From: Mytilisepta virgata
Lineage: Eukaryota > Mollusca > Bivalvia > Mytilida > Mytilidae
DNA length: 64,000 nucleotides
Assembly (NCBI GenBank): GCA_028015205.1
Contig: CM051516.1
Coordinates: forward strand, 31,820,230-31,884,229
Reading direction: 5' to 3'
Positions 1 to 8,916 of the stretch are shown here, piece after piece. Within the stretch, counting starts at the first letter, position 1; the number at the start of each line of letters is the position of its first letter. Position numbers and translations under genes: made by a program. A model generated the notes under the pieces. It did no database searches. It was not told the origin of the DNA and saw only the letters and a list, made by a program, of their open reading frames with translations.

Positions 1-339
1 GTGTAATCTTCCATGGCAACGAATAATGTCATTTTCCATATAAAGTTTCAATTGCCTAACTAACGTAGTTCGTTTTCTTTCCTTATTCTCAATATCATCT
101 ATTTCCTTCGAAAAACATTGTCTCTGACAGTTTGTTATCCATATTTCGGTTGCATGTTTCAACTCTTCAACACTAACGTATTTCCTGAAATCTCGTTCTT
201 CCGGTTTTCGCTTGCAATTCTGAATAAATCGGTGTACATAGGCTGTAACTCGGATAAGTTTTGACAATGTGCTAAATCGGTTTATGTCGACTATCTCGTG
301 AATTCCGGTACATGCTGTCTTCTCGTTGTTCTCCTCGTT
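1..339 (-). pseudogene. In-frame Pol continuation after amber stop (pre-integrase region, partial)
   Basis: Reading on from the TAG at 340-342 in the same frame gives 113 codons without another stop up to the window edge. The translation keeps a protein-like composition (for example RVTAYVHRFIQNCKRKPE) and ends with RCHGRLH, which resembles the start of the zinc-binding pre-integrase region of BEL/Pao polyproteins. The stop is therefore either a point mutation (CAG to TAG would do it) or a readthrough site. The integrase core would lie beyond position 1. Confidence 0.8.
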
Positions 340-3300
340 CTATTGTTCCTCGTCAGTATGCGATAATAAAACTATGTTACTTGTCCATGTCGGCCATTTT
401 GTTTTCTCCGTCATCCAAGATGGTCCAGAAAACCAAAGTTTGTTTTCGATAAAATCGTCTGCTCCTATACCTCTCGTTTGAAGATCGGCTGGGTTCTCTT
501 TCGTTGGGCAATATCGCCAGTCGCATTTTTCGGTCAATTCCCTAATTTCGGTCACTCGATTTCTGATAAACTTTTTCAATTGTTTCGTTGTCTTTAACCA
601 TTGAAGTACTATTTGGCTGTCCGACCAATATGTCACAGTTTCAATGTCTAATGTTTCTCTTACGTGTGTCCCTAATTGAGCACCAACGAGTGCTGCCATT
701 AATTCTAATTGGGGAAGTGTTAATTGTTTCATTGGTGATACACGGTTCTTCGCCATAACTAATGTTGTTTCCTGTTCACTACACAAATAAACGGTCGCTC
801 CATACGCTGCCTTGCTCGCATCTACAAATACATGTAGTTCAAGTTTCGAATTTGTTGAATTTGTATATCTTCTTTGTAGTTTTACGGTTGTTGCTTTTTC
901 TATATCGGTAGCTAAATTAGTCCATATTCGCTGTATCTCGAGTGGTAAAACTTCGTCCCAATCAAACTTCTCCTTCCATAAACGTTGCATCAAAATTTTC
1001 GCACGAACTGTAATCGGTCCTAAAAATCCAAGTGGGTCAAATATACGTGAAGATTGTTTTAAGATTTCCCGTTTCGTAATTTTGGACTCTGTCATCTCTG
1101 ATAAGCTTGTTTCTTGAAATCCAATAATGTCACTCTTAGTATTCCATACAAGTCCAAGTATCTTAACTATTTGTTTCTGTTCTAATACACTTTCGGTTTC
1201 GGCTAGTTGTCGTAGTTTCTCGCAGTTTGAACTCCATGAGCGAAGATTAAATCCAGCGGTAGCCATTGTTGATCTCGATTCTCGGTAATACGCTAAAGCT
1301 TCATCTTCTGTGTCGACACTTGACAAAATGTTATCGACGTACAAATCTCGTTTCATAATTTCTGATATTTCTGTTGGTGTTTCGTCTAAATGTTTTAGTA
1401 ACGTAGCATTAAGAATAAACGGTGAGCAGGTTGCTCCAAATAGCACAGATTTAAAACGATAAGTTGTCATTGGTCCTTCGGGTTTACTCGGATCCGCTAA
1501 CCAGAAAAATCTTGTCATATCTCTGTCGGCCTCGTCAAGTCTTACGTGCAGAAAGGCTTTCTCGATGTCTGTACTAATTCCGTGTTGTTTTGTTCTAAAT
1601 CGCATCAATATTTTGGTCAAGTCATTTAAATCTGGCGGCACTGACATCAAACAGTCATTCAAACTCGTATGTTTCGGTGATTGTTTACAGCTGCAATCGA
1701 ACACGATACGTATCGGGGTAGTAGTCGAGTCTTTCTTTACCGCATGATGTGGTATGTAATGTACTGGTCCTGTTGTCTGGTCATCTTCCTTTCCATTTTC
1801 GACTTTTTCTATGAATCCTCTTTTCTCTTGGTCGGTAATTATATCTGTATATACTTGTAATACTTTCGGATCTCGGCTGATTCGCTTTATTGTGTTTTCC
1901 GTTCTCATCTTTGCTACATTGTAATTTGTCGGTAATTCCTCAAAATCGGGTTTCCATGGAAGCTTTGCCGTATAATGTCCATTTTCGTGTTTAACACTGT
2001 CTCTTTGATACGTTTTCATGTACATTTCATCTTCGTCTACTGTCGGTGGTTTTATTCCAATCGATTCTAAGTTCCAGAATTTCTCAATGTTCATTTCATT
2101 TTCAATTTCAAAACTACACGCAATATTAAAAACGCAGTGTGATGTCATCCCATTGTCTCTCTGTTTCGTTGCTGGTCCTGATAATAGATATCCGATTTTT
2201 GATGATACTGCTGTCGGTCCGTTCCCTCTGATGATCCTGTCTCCTACTATGTTCCAATAATAATCCGCACCAATTAAAAGTGATATTTCGAATCTGTCGT
2301 CTGTATTAATAGGGTGTGCTAATTTCAATCCCTTCAAATACGAAAGTTGTGGTACGATAGTTTTCAATTTGTTCTGTAGCGGCACGGCAATGTCTGGTAC
2401 GATTAAAGCTGATATCTCAATATTCCCGCCATCATGAGTTTGTAGTTCAATATTTACAGTCTCTAAATGTCTAACTTTCTTACTTGTGTTACCAAATGCT
2501 GCTAATTCGATCGTGCTTCTTCCTGTCGGTTCTACCTGAAGTTTATCTGCTAAATTTTGCGTAATAAATGTTCTCTGCGCTCCTTCGTCAAAAAGTATGT
2601 TTGCGTTCGTTGCGTGTTGCTTATACATAACGGGTGCTACTGCTGTCTTCAAAAGAACGTTCGTTGCTTGGTTTGCGGAATAAAATACCGAAGTTTCGTC
2701 GTTTTCCTCTGTGGTTTCTGTTTCTACTACATTAACGATTGTACCTCTCTCTTGTTTCACGGTTTTAGTATCATCTCTGTTGCAAATACTCGTGTGGTGT
2801 TTCTTGTTGCATTTTTTACATCTGTACTTGGATTTACACTCTGAGACCCGGTGGTCTCCTAAACAATTAAAGCATAAGTTTTTCTGCTTCAGAACGTTTA
2901 CTCTGGAATTGGTGTCTACGATTTTCTTACAATCTGCAGGAAAGTGTGGCTCATTGCAATAAATACAATTACGTGTTTTTATGTCTCTCTTCTCGTGTCT
3001 CGTGAAATTTCTTGAATTTGTCGATTTACCCGTATTTCTCGCTCCTGTTAGAAAAGTTGCTGTCGTATGCGGTAATTCAGTGTCATTACTAATTTGTCCT
3101 GTTTCTAGAACACGTACCTCTTTTGCAATAGCGATTCTAAGCGTTTTTAGATTGATTTTGTCACAGTCATACTCCCGGGCAATATTCTTTCTAATTTCAA
3201 CTGGTAATTTACTGATGATGATTGGCACTAATAGCGCACCATACATGTCCTGTGTCTGTCCTAAACATTCCAAACCCCGTACATATGTTTCAAGATAATC

Positions 3301-4152
3301 CCCGTAATTTCTTAAACTAACTAAACTATTTCTCGGTGACGGAAGATCCATTAAAGCTTTCATGTGTGCATTTATGATTTTCTGCGGCTGTCCAAATCTC
3401 TCCTTGAGTAACTTTATGACTGTCTTGTAGTTTGCGTTTGTCAACATAAATCCCGCAACAGTTTGAGCGGCGGTTCCCGTGAGTTGAGCTTTTAAGTAGC
3501 TAAATTTCTGAATTGGTGTAAGCGTATAATTGTAATGAATAGTTGACTCATAAGAATCCCAAAACATACTCCATTTTAATACATCCCCGTCGAAACGTGG
3601 CAAGTCCAGTTTAGGCAGTCTGTGGTGATTCATAGTAAATTGTTGTGCTTGGTCTTGTGTATCGTCATTGTTACTATCTGTATTTTGTGTTGCAATATCA
3701 TGTGACACATTACGGTTTTGCGATGAGTGCGCTGTTTCTCTGTTCGTATTTGTGTATTCTCCCGAGTTTATGGCTGATGCATTTGTATTTGTTGTGCGTG
3801 GCGTGAAAGTTTCAGCAGTTGCATTTAACGAACTAGACTGTGTTTGCGTATCTTGAACATGGAATTGGCTGTTTTCTGTGTATGTTTGAATCTCGCTAAT
3901 GATTTCATCTATACTAAACATATACTCATCTGTCTCCTCAATCTCCGCGGCAATGTCTTCATCCTCAAGAATTTCAAAAAGTTTCTCATTTAAGTCATTT
4001 AGAATGTCCCGTTTCTTCACAAGTGCAGTCTCAACAAGTTTGTACTCCCGAACGCTAACTTCCGATTTAGCTTTCAAATCCTCGAATTTGTTGACCAGTT
4101 TCGTAACTGCGGCCTTGTTGCCTGTCCTTGTGTTCTTTATTCTCGTTTCCAT
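340..4152 (-). CDS. BEL/Pao Gag-Pol polyprotein, N-terminal 1270 residues
   Basis: Single frame encoding the structural and replication enzymes of a BEL/Pao retrotransposon. Residues 1-95 are a charged, probably coiled-coil gag start. Residues 178-350 are the gag-like DUF1759-type region (LPKLDLPRFDGD onward). Three CX2CX3HX4C zinc knuckles lie at residues 396-408, 427-439 and 445-457. The aspartic protease active site is FDEGA at 521-525 (D522). The reverse transcriptase has its first catalytic Asp in TDIEKAF (D862) and a YVDN box at 938-941, where many reverse transcriptases have YVDD. RNase H acidic residues are D1111, E1150, D1178 and D1223. The start Met follows the primer binding site by 10 bases, as expected for gag. 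The frame ends at a TAG (plus-strand 340-342) before the integrase, although the same frame stays open beyond it. Family assignment is firm; activity is doubtful. Confidence 0.95.
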   Translation of the reverse strand: METRIKNTRTGNKAAVTKLVNKFEDLKAKSEVSVREYKLVETALVKKRDILNDLNEKLFEILEDEDIAAEIEETDEYMFSIDEIISEIQTYTENSQFHVQDTQTQSSSLNATAETFTPRTTNTNASAINSGEYTNTNRETAHSSQNRNVSHDIATQNTDSNNDDTQDQAQQFTMNHHRLPKLDLPRFDGDVLKWSMFWDSYESTIHYNYTLTPIQKFSYLKAQLTGTAAQTVAGFMLTNANYKTVIKLLKERFGQPQKIINAHMKALMDLPSPRNSLVSLRNYGDYLETYVRGLECLGQTQDMYGALLVPIIISKLPVEIRKNIAREYDCDKINLKTLRIAIAKEVRVLETGQISNDTELPHTTATFLTGARNTGKSTNSRNFTRHEKRDIKTRNCIYCNEPHFPADCKKIVDTNSRVNVLKQKNLCFNCLGDHRVSECKSKYRCKKCNKKHHTSICNRDDTKTVKQERGTIVNVVETETTEENDETSVFYSANQATNVLLKTAVAPVMYKQHATNANILFDEGAQRTFITQNLADKLQVEPTGRSTIELAAFGNTSKKVRHLETVNIELQTHDGGNIEISALIVPDIAVPLQNKLKTIVPQLSYLKGLKLAHPINTDDRFEISLLIGADYYWNIVGDRIIRGNGPTAVSSKIGYLLSGPATKQRDNGMTSHCVFNIACSFEIENEMNIEKFWNLESIGIKPPTVDEDEMYMKTYQRDSVKHENGHYTAKLPWKPDFEELPTNYNVAKMRTENTIKRISRDPKVLQVYTDIITDQEKRGFIEKVENGKEDDQTTGPVHYIPHHAVKKDSTTTPIRIVFDCSCKQSPKHTSLNDCLMSVPPDLNDLTKILMRFRTKQHGISTDIEKAFLHVRLDEADRDMTRFFWLADPSKPEGPMTTYRFKSVLFGATCSPFILNATLLKHLDETPTEISEIMKRDLYVDNILSSVDTEDEALAYYRESRSTMATAGFNLRSWSSNCEKLRQLAETESVLEQKQIVKILGLVWNTKSDIIGFQETSLSEMTESKITKREILKQSSRIFDPLGFLGPITVRAKILMQRLWKEKFDWDEVLPLEIQRIWTNLATDIEKATTVKLQRRYTNSTNSKLELHVFVDASKAAYGATVYLCSEQETTLVMAKNRVSPMKQLTLPQLELMAALVGAQLGTHVRETLDIETVTYWSDSQIVLQWLKTTKQLKKFIRNRVTEIRELTEKCDWRYCPTKENPADLQTRGIGADDFIENKLWFSGPSWMTEKTKWPTWTSNIVLLSHTDEEQ

Positions 4153-4162
4153 CGTTTTCCCT

Positions 4163-4176
4163 TGGTCACGGCACCA
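4163..4176 (-). other. Primer binding site matching tRNA-His 3' end
   Basis: On the minus strand the sequence is TGGTGCCGTGACCA, 14 bases complementary to the CCA-tailed 3' end of metazoan tRNA-His (acceptor strand UCACGGC plus CCA, from memory). It lies four bases inside the LTR end and ten bases before the gag ATG, the correct place for minus-strand priming. Confidence 0.8.
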
Positions 4177-4180
4177 TAAA

Positions 4181-4336
4181 TGTTTGTGTTTCTAAAGAAT
4201 TGGATGCGTTGTGTTTTTCATGTTTACTATCGTTCAGCCATTACAATAATCATCTAACGTCATAAGAACATAAGAACACAATTGTCACTAGGCGACGTCG
4301 CCGACGACGTCAAAGAATTGCGCTAAATCACTGACA
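4181..4336 (-). repeat. 5' LTR of the BEL element (156 bp)
   Basis: In element orientation it begins TGTCAGTG and ends AAACA, the TGT...ACA style of LTR ends. The outer edge is supported by pearl-like host sequence starting at 4337, and the inner edge by the primer binding site. It holds a perfect 12-bp palindrome GGCGACGTCGCC at 4291-4302 and a CRE-like TGACGTC at 4306-4312, which may act in transcription. It is short for a BEL LTR, and the partner LTR is outside the window, so its identity was not tested directly. Confidence 0.75.
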
Positions 4337-5479
4337 GGCCCCCTTCCAAAATTATGTCTGGCATCCCCAACTTCCAACCAAGATGGCTGTTGTTACTAAA
4401 AATAGAAAGGGGGGGGTGACTTTCAAAAATCTTCTTATATGAAACTAAAAGTCCAGTTGGAACCAAAGTTGGCAGTAATAGTTCTTAGGAGGTTCTCTTT
4501 CAGAAATATGTCCAGTGACCCGTACTGTTAACCAAGATTGCCGCCACAGCCAAACTTAGTTTAACATAGGGCCCTACGTGAAAATTCATTGAAAAATATT
4601 ATTTCTTAAATCACTTGACCAATTGCAACCAGACTTGGCAGCAATGGTCCTTAGATGGTCCTCTTACAGAGGTGAGTCCAATGACCCGGACTGTCAACCA
4701 AGATGGCCACCACAACCGAACTTAGTTTAACATAGGGCCGTATAGGAAAATTCATTGAAAAATCTTCTTGTCTGAAACCACTTGACATATTGGAGCCAAA
4801 CTTGGGAGCATTGGTCCTTAGGAGGTCCTCTTTCAGAAATGTGTCCGAATTCATGGACTGTGAACCAAAATGGCCGCACCAGCAGAACTTAGTCTAACAT
4901 AGGACCCTATGGGAAATTCACTCAAAAATCTTCTTGTCTGAAACCACTAAGCCAATTAGAATTAGACTTGGTAGCAATGGTCCTCTTTCAGAATTTTGTG
5001 CAATGACACAGGCCGTCAACCAAGATGGCCGCCACAACCGAACTTAGTTTAACATAGGGCCCAATAGAAAAATTCATTGAAAAGTCTTCTTGTCTGAAAC
5101 CACTTGACATATTGGAGCCACACTTTGCAGCATTGGTCCTTAGGACGTCCTTTTTCAGAAATGTGTCTGATTTCGTGGACTGTGAACCAAGATGGTCGCC
5201 ACAGCAGAACTTAGTTTAACATAGGACCCTATGGGAAATTCACTCAAAAATCTTCTCGTCTGAAACCAGACTTAGCAGAAATGGTCCTTAGATGGTTCTC
5301 TTTTAGAAATGTATCCGTTGACCTGGACTAAACCAAGATGACCGCCACAGCTGAAATTAGTTTAACATAGAATCCTATAGAAAAACCAGCCAAATTGACT
5401 GCAACACTTAAATTTTTAGGTCTGCTCAAGGTGAAAAGTTAAATCCAGGTGAGCGATACAGGCTCTTGAGAGCCTCTAG
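4337..5479 (+). mobile_element. Pearl-like (Helitron-related) repeat, 5' part cut by BEL insertion
   Basis: Five to six core units of about 180 bp. Each reads like: CTGAAACCACTTG, then CAATGGTCCTTAG, CAAGATGGC, and GTTTAACATAGG. The right terminus is CCAGGTGAGCGATACAGG followed by a hairpin GGCTCTTGAGAGCC and TCTAG|TT. Subterminal inverted repeats, tandem cores and a hairpin next to CTAG match Helitron/Helentron-related elements such as pearl of bivalves. No coding capacity. Confidence 0.8.
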
Positions 5480-5621
5480 TTAATTAAATGGATAGAAAAT
5501 ATTGAATATTAACCCATTTCCTATAAAGTATGAATGACCCCCTCCCTCCCCCCCCCCAAACTGTTCATGCCTAATAACTACAGTATATACCAAAATCATT
5601 AATTCCTATGATAAATAACTT
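5480..5621. other. Short spacer with poly-C tract
   Basis: AT-rich spacer with a C-rich run at about 5539-5558. No gene or element end seen. Confidence 0.5.
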
Positions 5622-5751
5622 TACCTGTTGCCCTGCATGTGGTTAGTTGCCTAAGGGTATATATACACCTGTTGTCCTGCATGGGATTAGTTGCCTAAGG
5701 CTTTTTACACCTGTTGCCCTGCATGGGGTTAGTTGCAGAAGGGTATATATG
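5622..5751 (+). repeat. Minisatellite array 1, about 45-bp unit, 3 copies
   Basis: Three direct copies of a unit around ACCTGTTGCCCTGCATGGGG, then TTAGTTGCCTAAGGGTATAT. The second unit has the variant GGCTTTTTAC and the third has GCAGAAGG. Confidence 0.9.
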
Positions 5752-6205
5752 GCTCAAGACCTGCAATGAACTTTGACCTGAGGGATACAAAAGAAGTCCA
5801 TAAAAAAAATTATAATTGCACCATGATATATGGACCTACTGTAACAAAACCAACCATGATAACTGAATAACTAGTATTGTTTTAAAGGCGTATTTACCTG
5901 AGACATTTGACATAGAAATATTGAAAGGATTAAATGAATAAAACCAAGAAAATTTTTATTCTACATGGAGAGCATGAAAGAGGTACATTTTACTTTGCGG
6001 AAGGAGACTTTTTTACCATGGCTCGTGATTTCTAAAATTACGGAAAAAGTAGACTGACTTCACACCCCGAGATTTTAACTGGATATGTGCCATTGTATGG
6101 CGATCGTTTTGAGCCATCTCCCATGTTTCAACGAAACGTACAGACTTAATGGCAGCCTATTATTTCATGACTTCTGTAACAGGAAAACAATTGCGCGGCT
6201 TGACC
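5752..6205. other. Unique spacer between two related minisatellite arrays
   Basis: About 450 bp with no coding region I can support. A short plus-strand ORF starting at 6085 runs into the next array and looks accidental. Confidence 0.5.
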
Positions 6206-6455
6206 CATATACACCTGTTGCCCTGCATGGGCTTAGTTGCCTAAGGGTATATATACACCTGTTGTCCTGCATGGGGTTAGTTGTCTAAGGGTATATCTAC
6301 ACCTGTTGTCCTGCATGGGGTTGGTTGCCTAAGGCTTTTTACACCTGTTGCCCTGCATGGGGTTAGTTGCAGAAGGGTATATACACCTGTTGCCCTGCAT
6401 GGGGTTAGTTGCCTAAGGGTATATATACACCTGTTCCCTGCATGGGGTTAGTTGG
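6206..6455 (+). repeat. Minisatellite array 2, same 45-bp unit, 6 copies
   Basis: Six direct units of the same sequence as array 1. Units three and four repeat the variant pair seen in array 1 (GGCTTTTTAC then GCAGAAGG in the same order), which suggests one array was copied from the other as a block. Confidence 0.9.
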
Positions 6456-7004
6456 GTCAGTTAGATTTTACACATATGTATACAAATCCACATATCTTTG
6501 ACATCTTTCCTGAATGGCATATAAATTTAATAATTTAAATGAAAAGAAGTACAAATAGCAACCACCTACAGGGCTTAAATCCCATTTCCCGTTTCCCGGG
6601 GCAAGTAAAAAAAAGGGTCTGGAAAGTAATTCTATTATGGAAATCACAATTGTCCCCTGCTGCAACTCTTGTAAAGGCCATGCGTCCGCCCATCTTTGGT
6701 AGCACTCAGCAAATTTTTCACATCTGATTTTAATAATTATATACACAAGCTAGCTTAGTTTTAGACTTGCCACAACTGTTTCTGTAAGTTTGATCCCTTT
6801 AAGACTTATTTGCTATGAAAATGTACGGAATACTATCAAATACTTGTTAACTGTCCAGCTGCGTAACTCTGTGAGAGACTTATGGCAAGTCTAGCTTAAT
6901 CTCAATATCCTGGAAGTGATCATATTAACATGATGATTATACGAAATTTTAACAAGAACTGATCTGGTTAAAGGTGTGATAAATTCATATTACTGTTAAT
7001 TTTT
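6456..7004. other. No feature recognised
   Basis: AT-rich sequence without a convincing gene, splice-bounded exon or known repeat end. Confidence 0.4.
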
Positions 7005-7373
7005 GTGTCGCCTGCGGAACGCATGGTCGACACATAGAGATGTCTGTCGTCTTGCGTCGTCACACTTTTCTTCTATTCTCAACTACTCGTAAACCGCTCA
7101 AAGGGATTTGATTAAATTTTCTCTGTGCATTAACCTTAATGCACAGATGTGCATATATATATCATTTTTAGGAAATTTAAAAGTTTTTTTTGTAAAAATT
7201 TACATTTTTGAAAAAAAGGAGGGGGGTTCTAAACTTCCATCTTCTACATAACAACTCAAGCAATTTGATGAAACTTTCTCTGTGCATTAACTTTAATGCA
7301 AAGGTGTGTATATTTATTTCATTTTTAGAAAATTTTAATATCTTTTGTAAAAATTGACGTTCGCAGGTGACAC
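7005..7373. mobile_element. Non-autonomous element with inverted termini and duplicated core
   Basis: The left end GTGTCGCCTGCGGAAC (7005-7020) is inverted at the right end as GTTCGCAGGTGACAC (7359-7373). Inside are two diverged direct repeats of about 100 bp, near 7108-7206 and 7263-7358, each starting TTTGAT and containing TCTCTGTGCATTAAC and ATTTTTAG. No ORF. A tandem core between inverted ends resembles the pearl-like design, but the ends differ. Confidence 0.65.
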
Positions 7374-7816
7374 GTCTTCCTTGGAAGACTCACACATTTT
7401 ATTTTAAAATATTTCATCTTTTGGTCAACAAACAGTTGAAATTCCAGTAAACATGAAGTTGTTACGTGATCAGGAAGACACCGATATTTTTAGTATCTTT
7501 TAATATAGCGATATCAGATCGTGGCTACCTCACTATGCCCAAACTGTTTACTGGTAAGAATTAACGCCATTTCTCCCACATCAATGTGAAATCAGAAGAC
7601 CAGAATCTCATCGTGTAAATACATGAGAGTTAGGAACATCAGTACAACCACTGGCCCATTCACCACCTGGGCTACTAAGCATAAAATCTGGGGGCCAGGT
7701 TAATTTTTGCTCACCTTGAGACTGAGCGAGTGCCAATTTAGCAATCTTGTTGGAATAGCAACTGCTTTGAACAATATGAATTTCTTATTCAGTATGTCAT
7801 ACCCATTACTGTTGTC
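7374..7816. other. No feature recognised
   Basis: AT-rich; no gene signal. Contains a weak CTCACCTTGAGACTGAGCGAG stretch near 7711 that may be a decayed repeat end. Confidence 0.4.
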
Positions 7817-8916
7817 ATTTTTAGCTTACCTTGCCAAAGGCTATGTGAGCTTTTGTCATCACTTGGCGTCTGTTGTCCATCCGTCTTAACAGTTAAAAAC
7901 TTTGATTGGAAGTCGGGAACTATATCATTGTTAATGTTAGCAAAGGCAAGTCTACACAACTGTCGAAGCATGGATGTGTTGAATATTGATCAACGTTGAT
8001 TTTGGGGATCTTTTTAAAACGACAAGTTTCAAGTTTACCGACAACTTCCATCATTACCAATTGCTTTGAAAATAGATATTTCAGTAACTTATTGTCTTTT
8101 AACAAGGCCAGAAATTATGAAGACACACTGGACAAACCATTATTTATGCCACAACTTGGTCATAATCCTGACATATCCATGAATCTGATCTCTTAACAGT
8201 TCAGCAATAGGTTTTGTGTAGCTATATGTATACATGCATTTTTACTTCAGTAGTTCATTAAAAATAAAAATGTCCATTGATTTTTAGTCTAGCCCTTCAT
8301 CACTCCTGAAGCCAGTGTAGGGCTATGATTTGGTTGGGGTTAGGTGATAGGTTTCTTCATGTAGGTTCAAGCTTGTTACTTTCATAATTTGATTTTTATT
8401 CTGATTTGTATTTACAATATTAAAAGACAAAAACTAATTAATAGTTTGTTTCATACATTAAAAGCAAATAAACATTGTTAAATAGCTGAATACATTCTCT
8501 GAAACCACTGAACCAATTACTGAGCCATACTTAGTCTGAATGATCCTTAGTGTATGTAGAATAAAGTTTGTGTTTATTTGCTTGTCCGTCAAGAAACATG
8601 GCCACCAAGCCTAAAAATAGAACATTGGCTTATACCTCAAAAACTAAAGCATTTAGAGCAAAACTGTCACAGTAAAAATTTTCATCGTGTGAAGATCTAC
8701 CTGCCATGAAATTTTCAGATAAATCATTCAACCTGTTGATTGGTTATTACCCCAAAATTGTTAATTTTAAGGAAATTTTGCAGTTTTAGGTTATCTTGAA
8801 TATAATTATAGATAAAAACAAACTGTAAACACCAAAAATGTTCAACAAAGATCTACAAATAAGCCAGCATGACCATAATTGTTAATTGACCTCTTATAGG
8901 GACAATGTTCTAAAAT
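7817..8916 (+). repeat. Decayed pearl-like repeat
   Basis: Left-end type sequence at 7818-7885 (TTTTTAGCTTACC, GTGAGCTTTTGTCATCACTT, GGCGTC). Core-type sequence resumes at about 8500-8880 (TCTGAAACCACTGAACCAATT, AAACATGGCCACCA, AAGATCTACCTGCCATGAAA). The middle is not recognisable. The 8632-8660 stretch is a useful uninterrupted paralogue of the hAT insertion site at 11371/12087. Confidence 0.6.

Larger units (their letters stand above)
1..4336 (-). mobile_element. BEL/Pao LTR retrotransposon, 3' part outside window
   Basis: In element order (minus strand) the parts are a 5' LTR at 4336-4181, a primer binding site at 4176-4163, a long gag-pol frame from 4152, and an integrase-side continuation that leaves the window at position 1. 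Domain order (gag with zinc knuckles, aspartic protease, reverse transcriptase, RNase H, then the pre-integrase region) is that of BEL/Pao elements. The right boundary is fixed by the host repeat. The sequence from 4337 onward aligns with 58369 onward (shared stretches GCATCCCCAACTTCCAACCA and ATGGCTG), so the element interrupted an older pearl-like repeat. The 5-bp GGCCC at 4337-4341 is the expected place of a target duplication; its partner is outside the window. Confidence 0.93.

Noticed and set aside
812..4195. Several plus-strand ORFs of 60-105 codons opposite the retrotransposon
   Set aside because: Antisense shadows of the single gag-pol frame.
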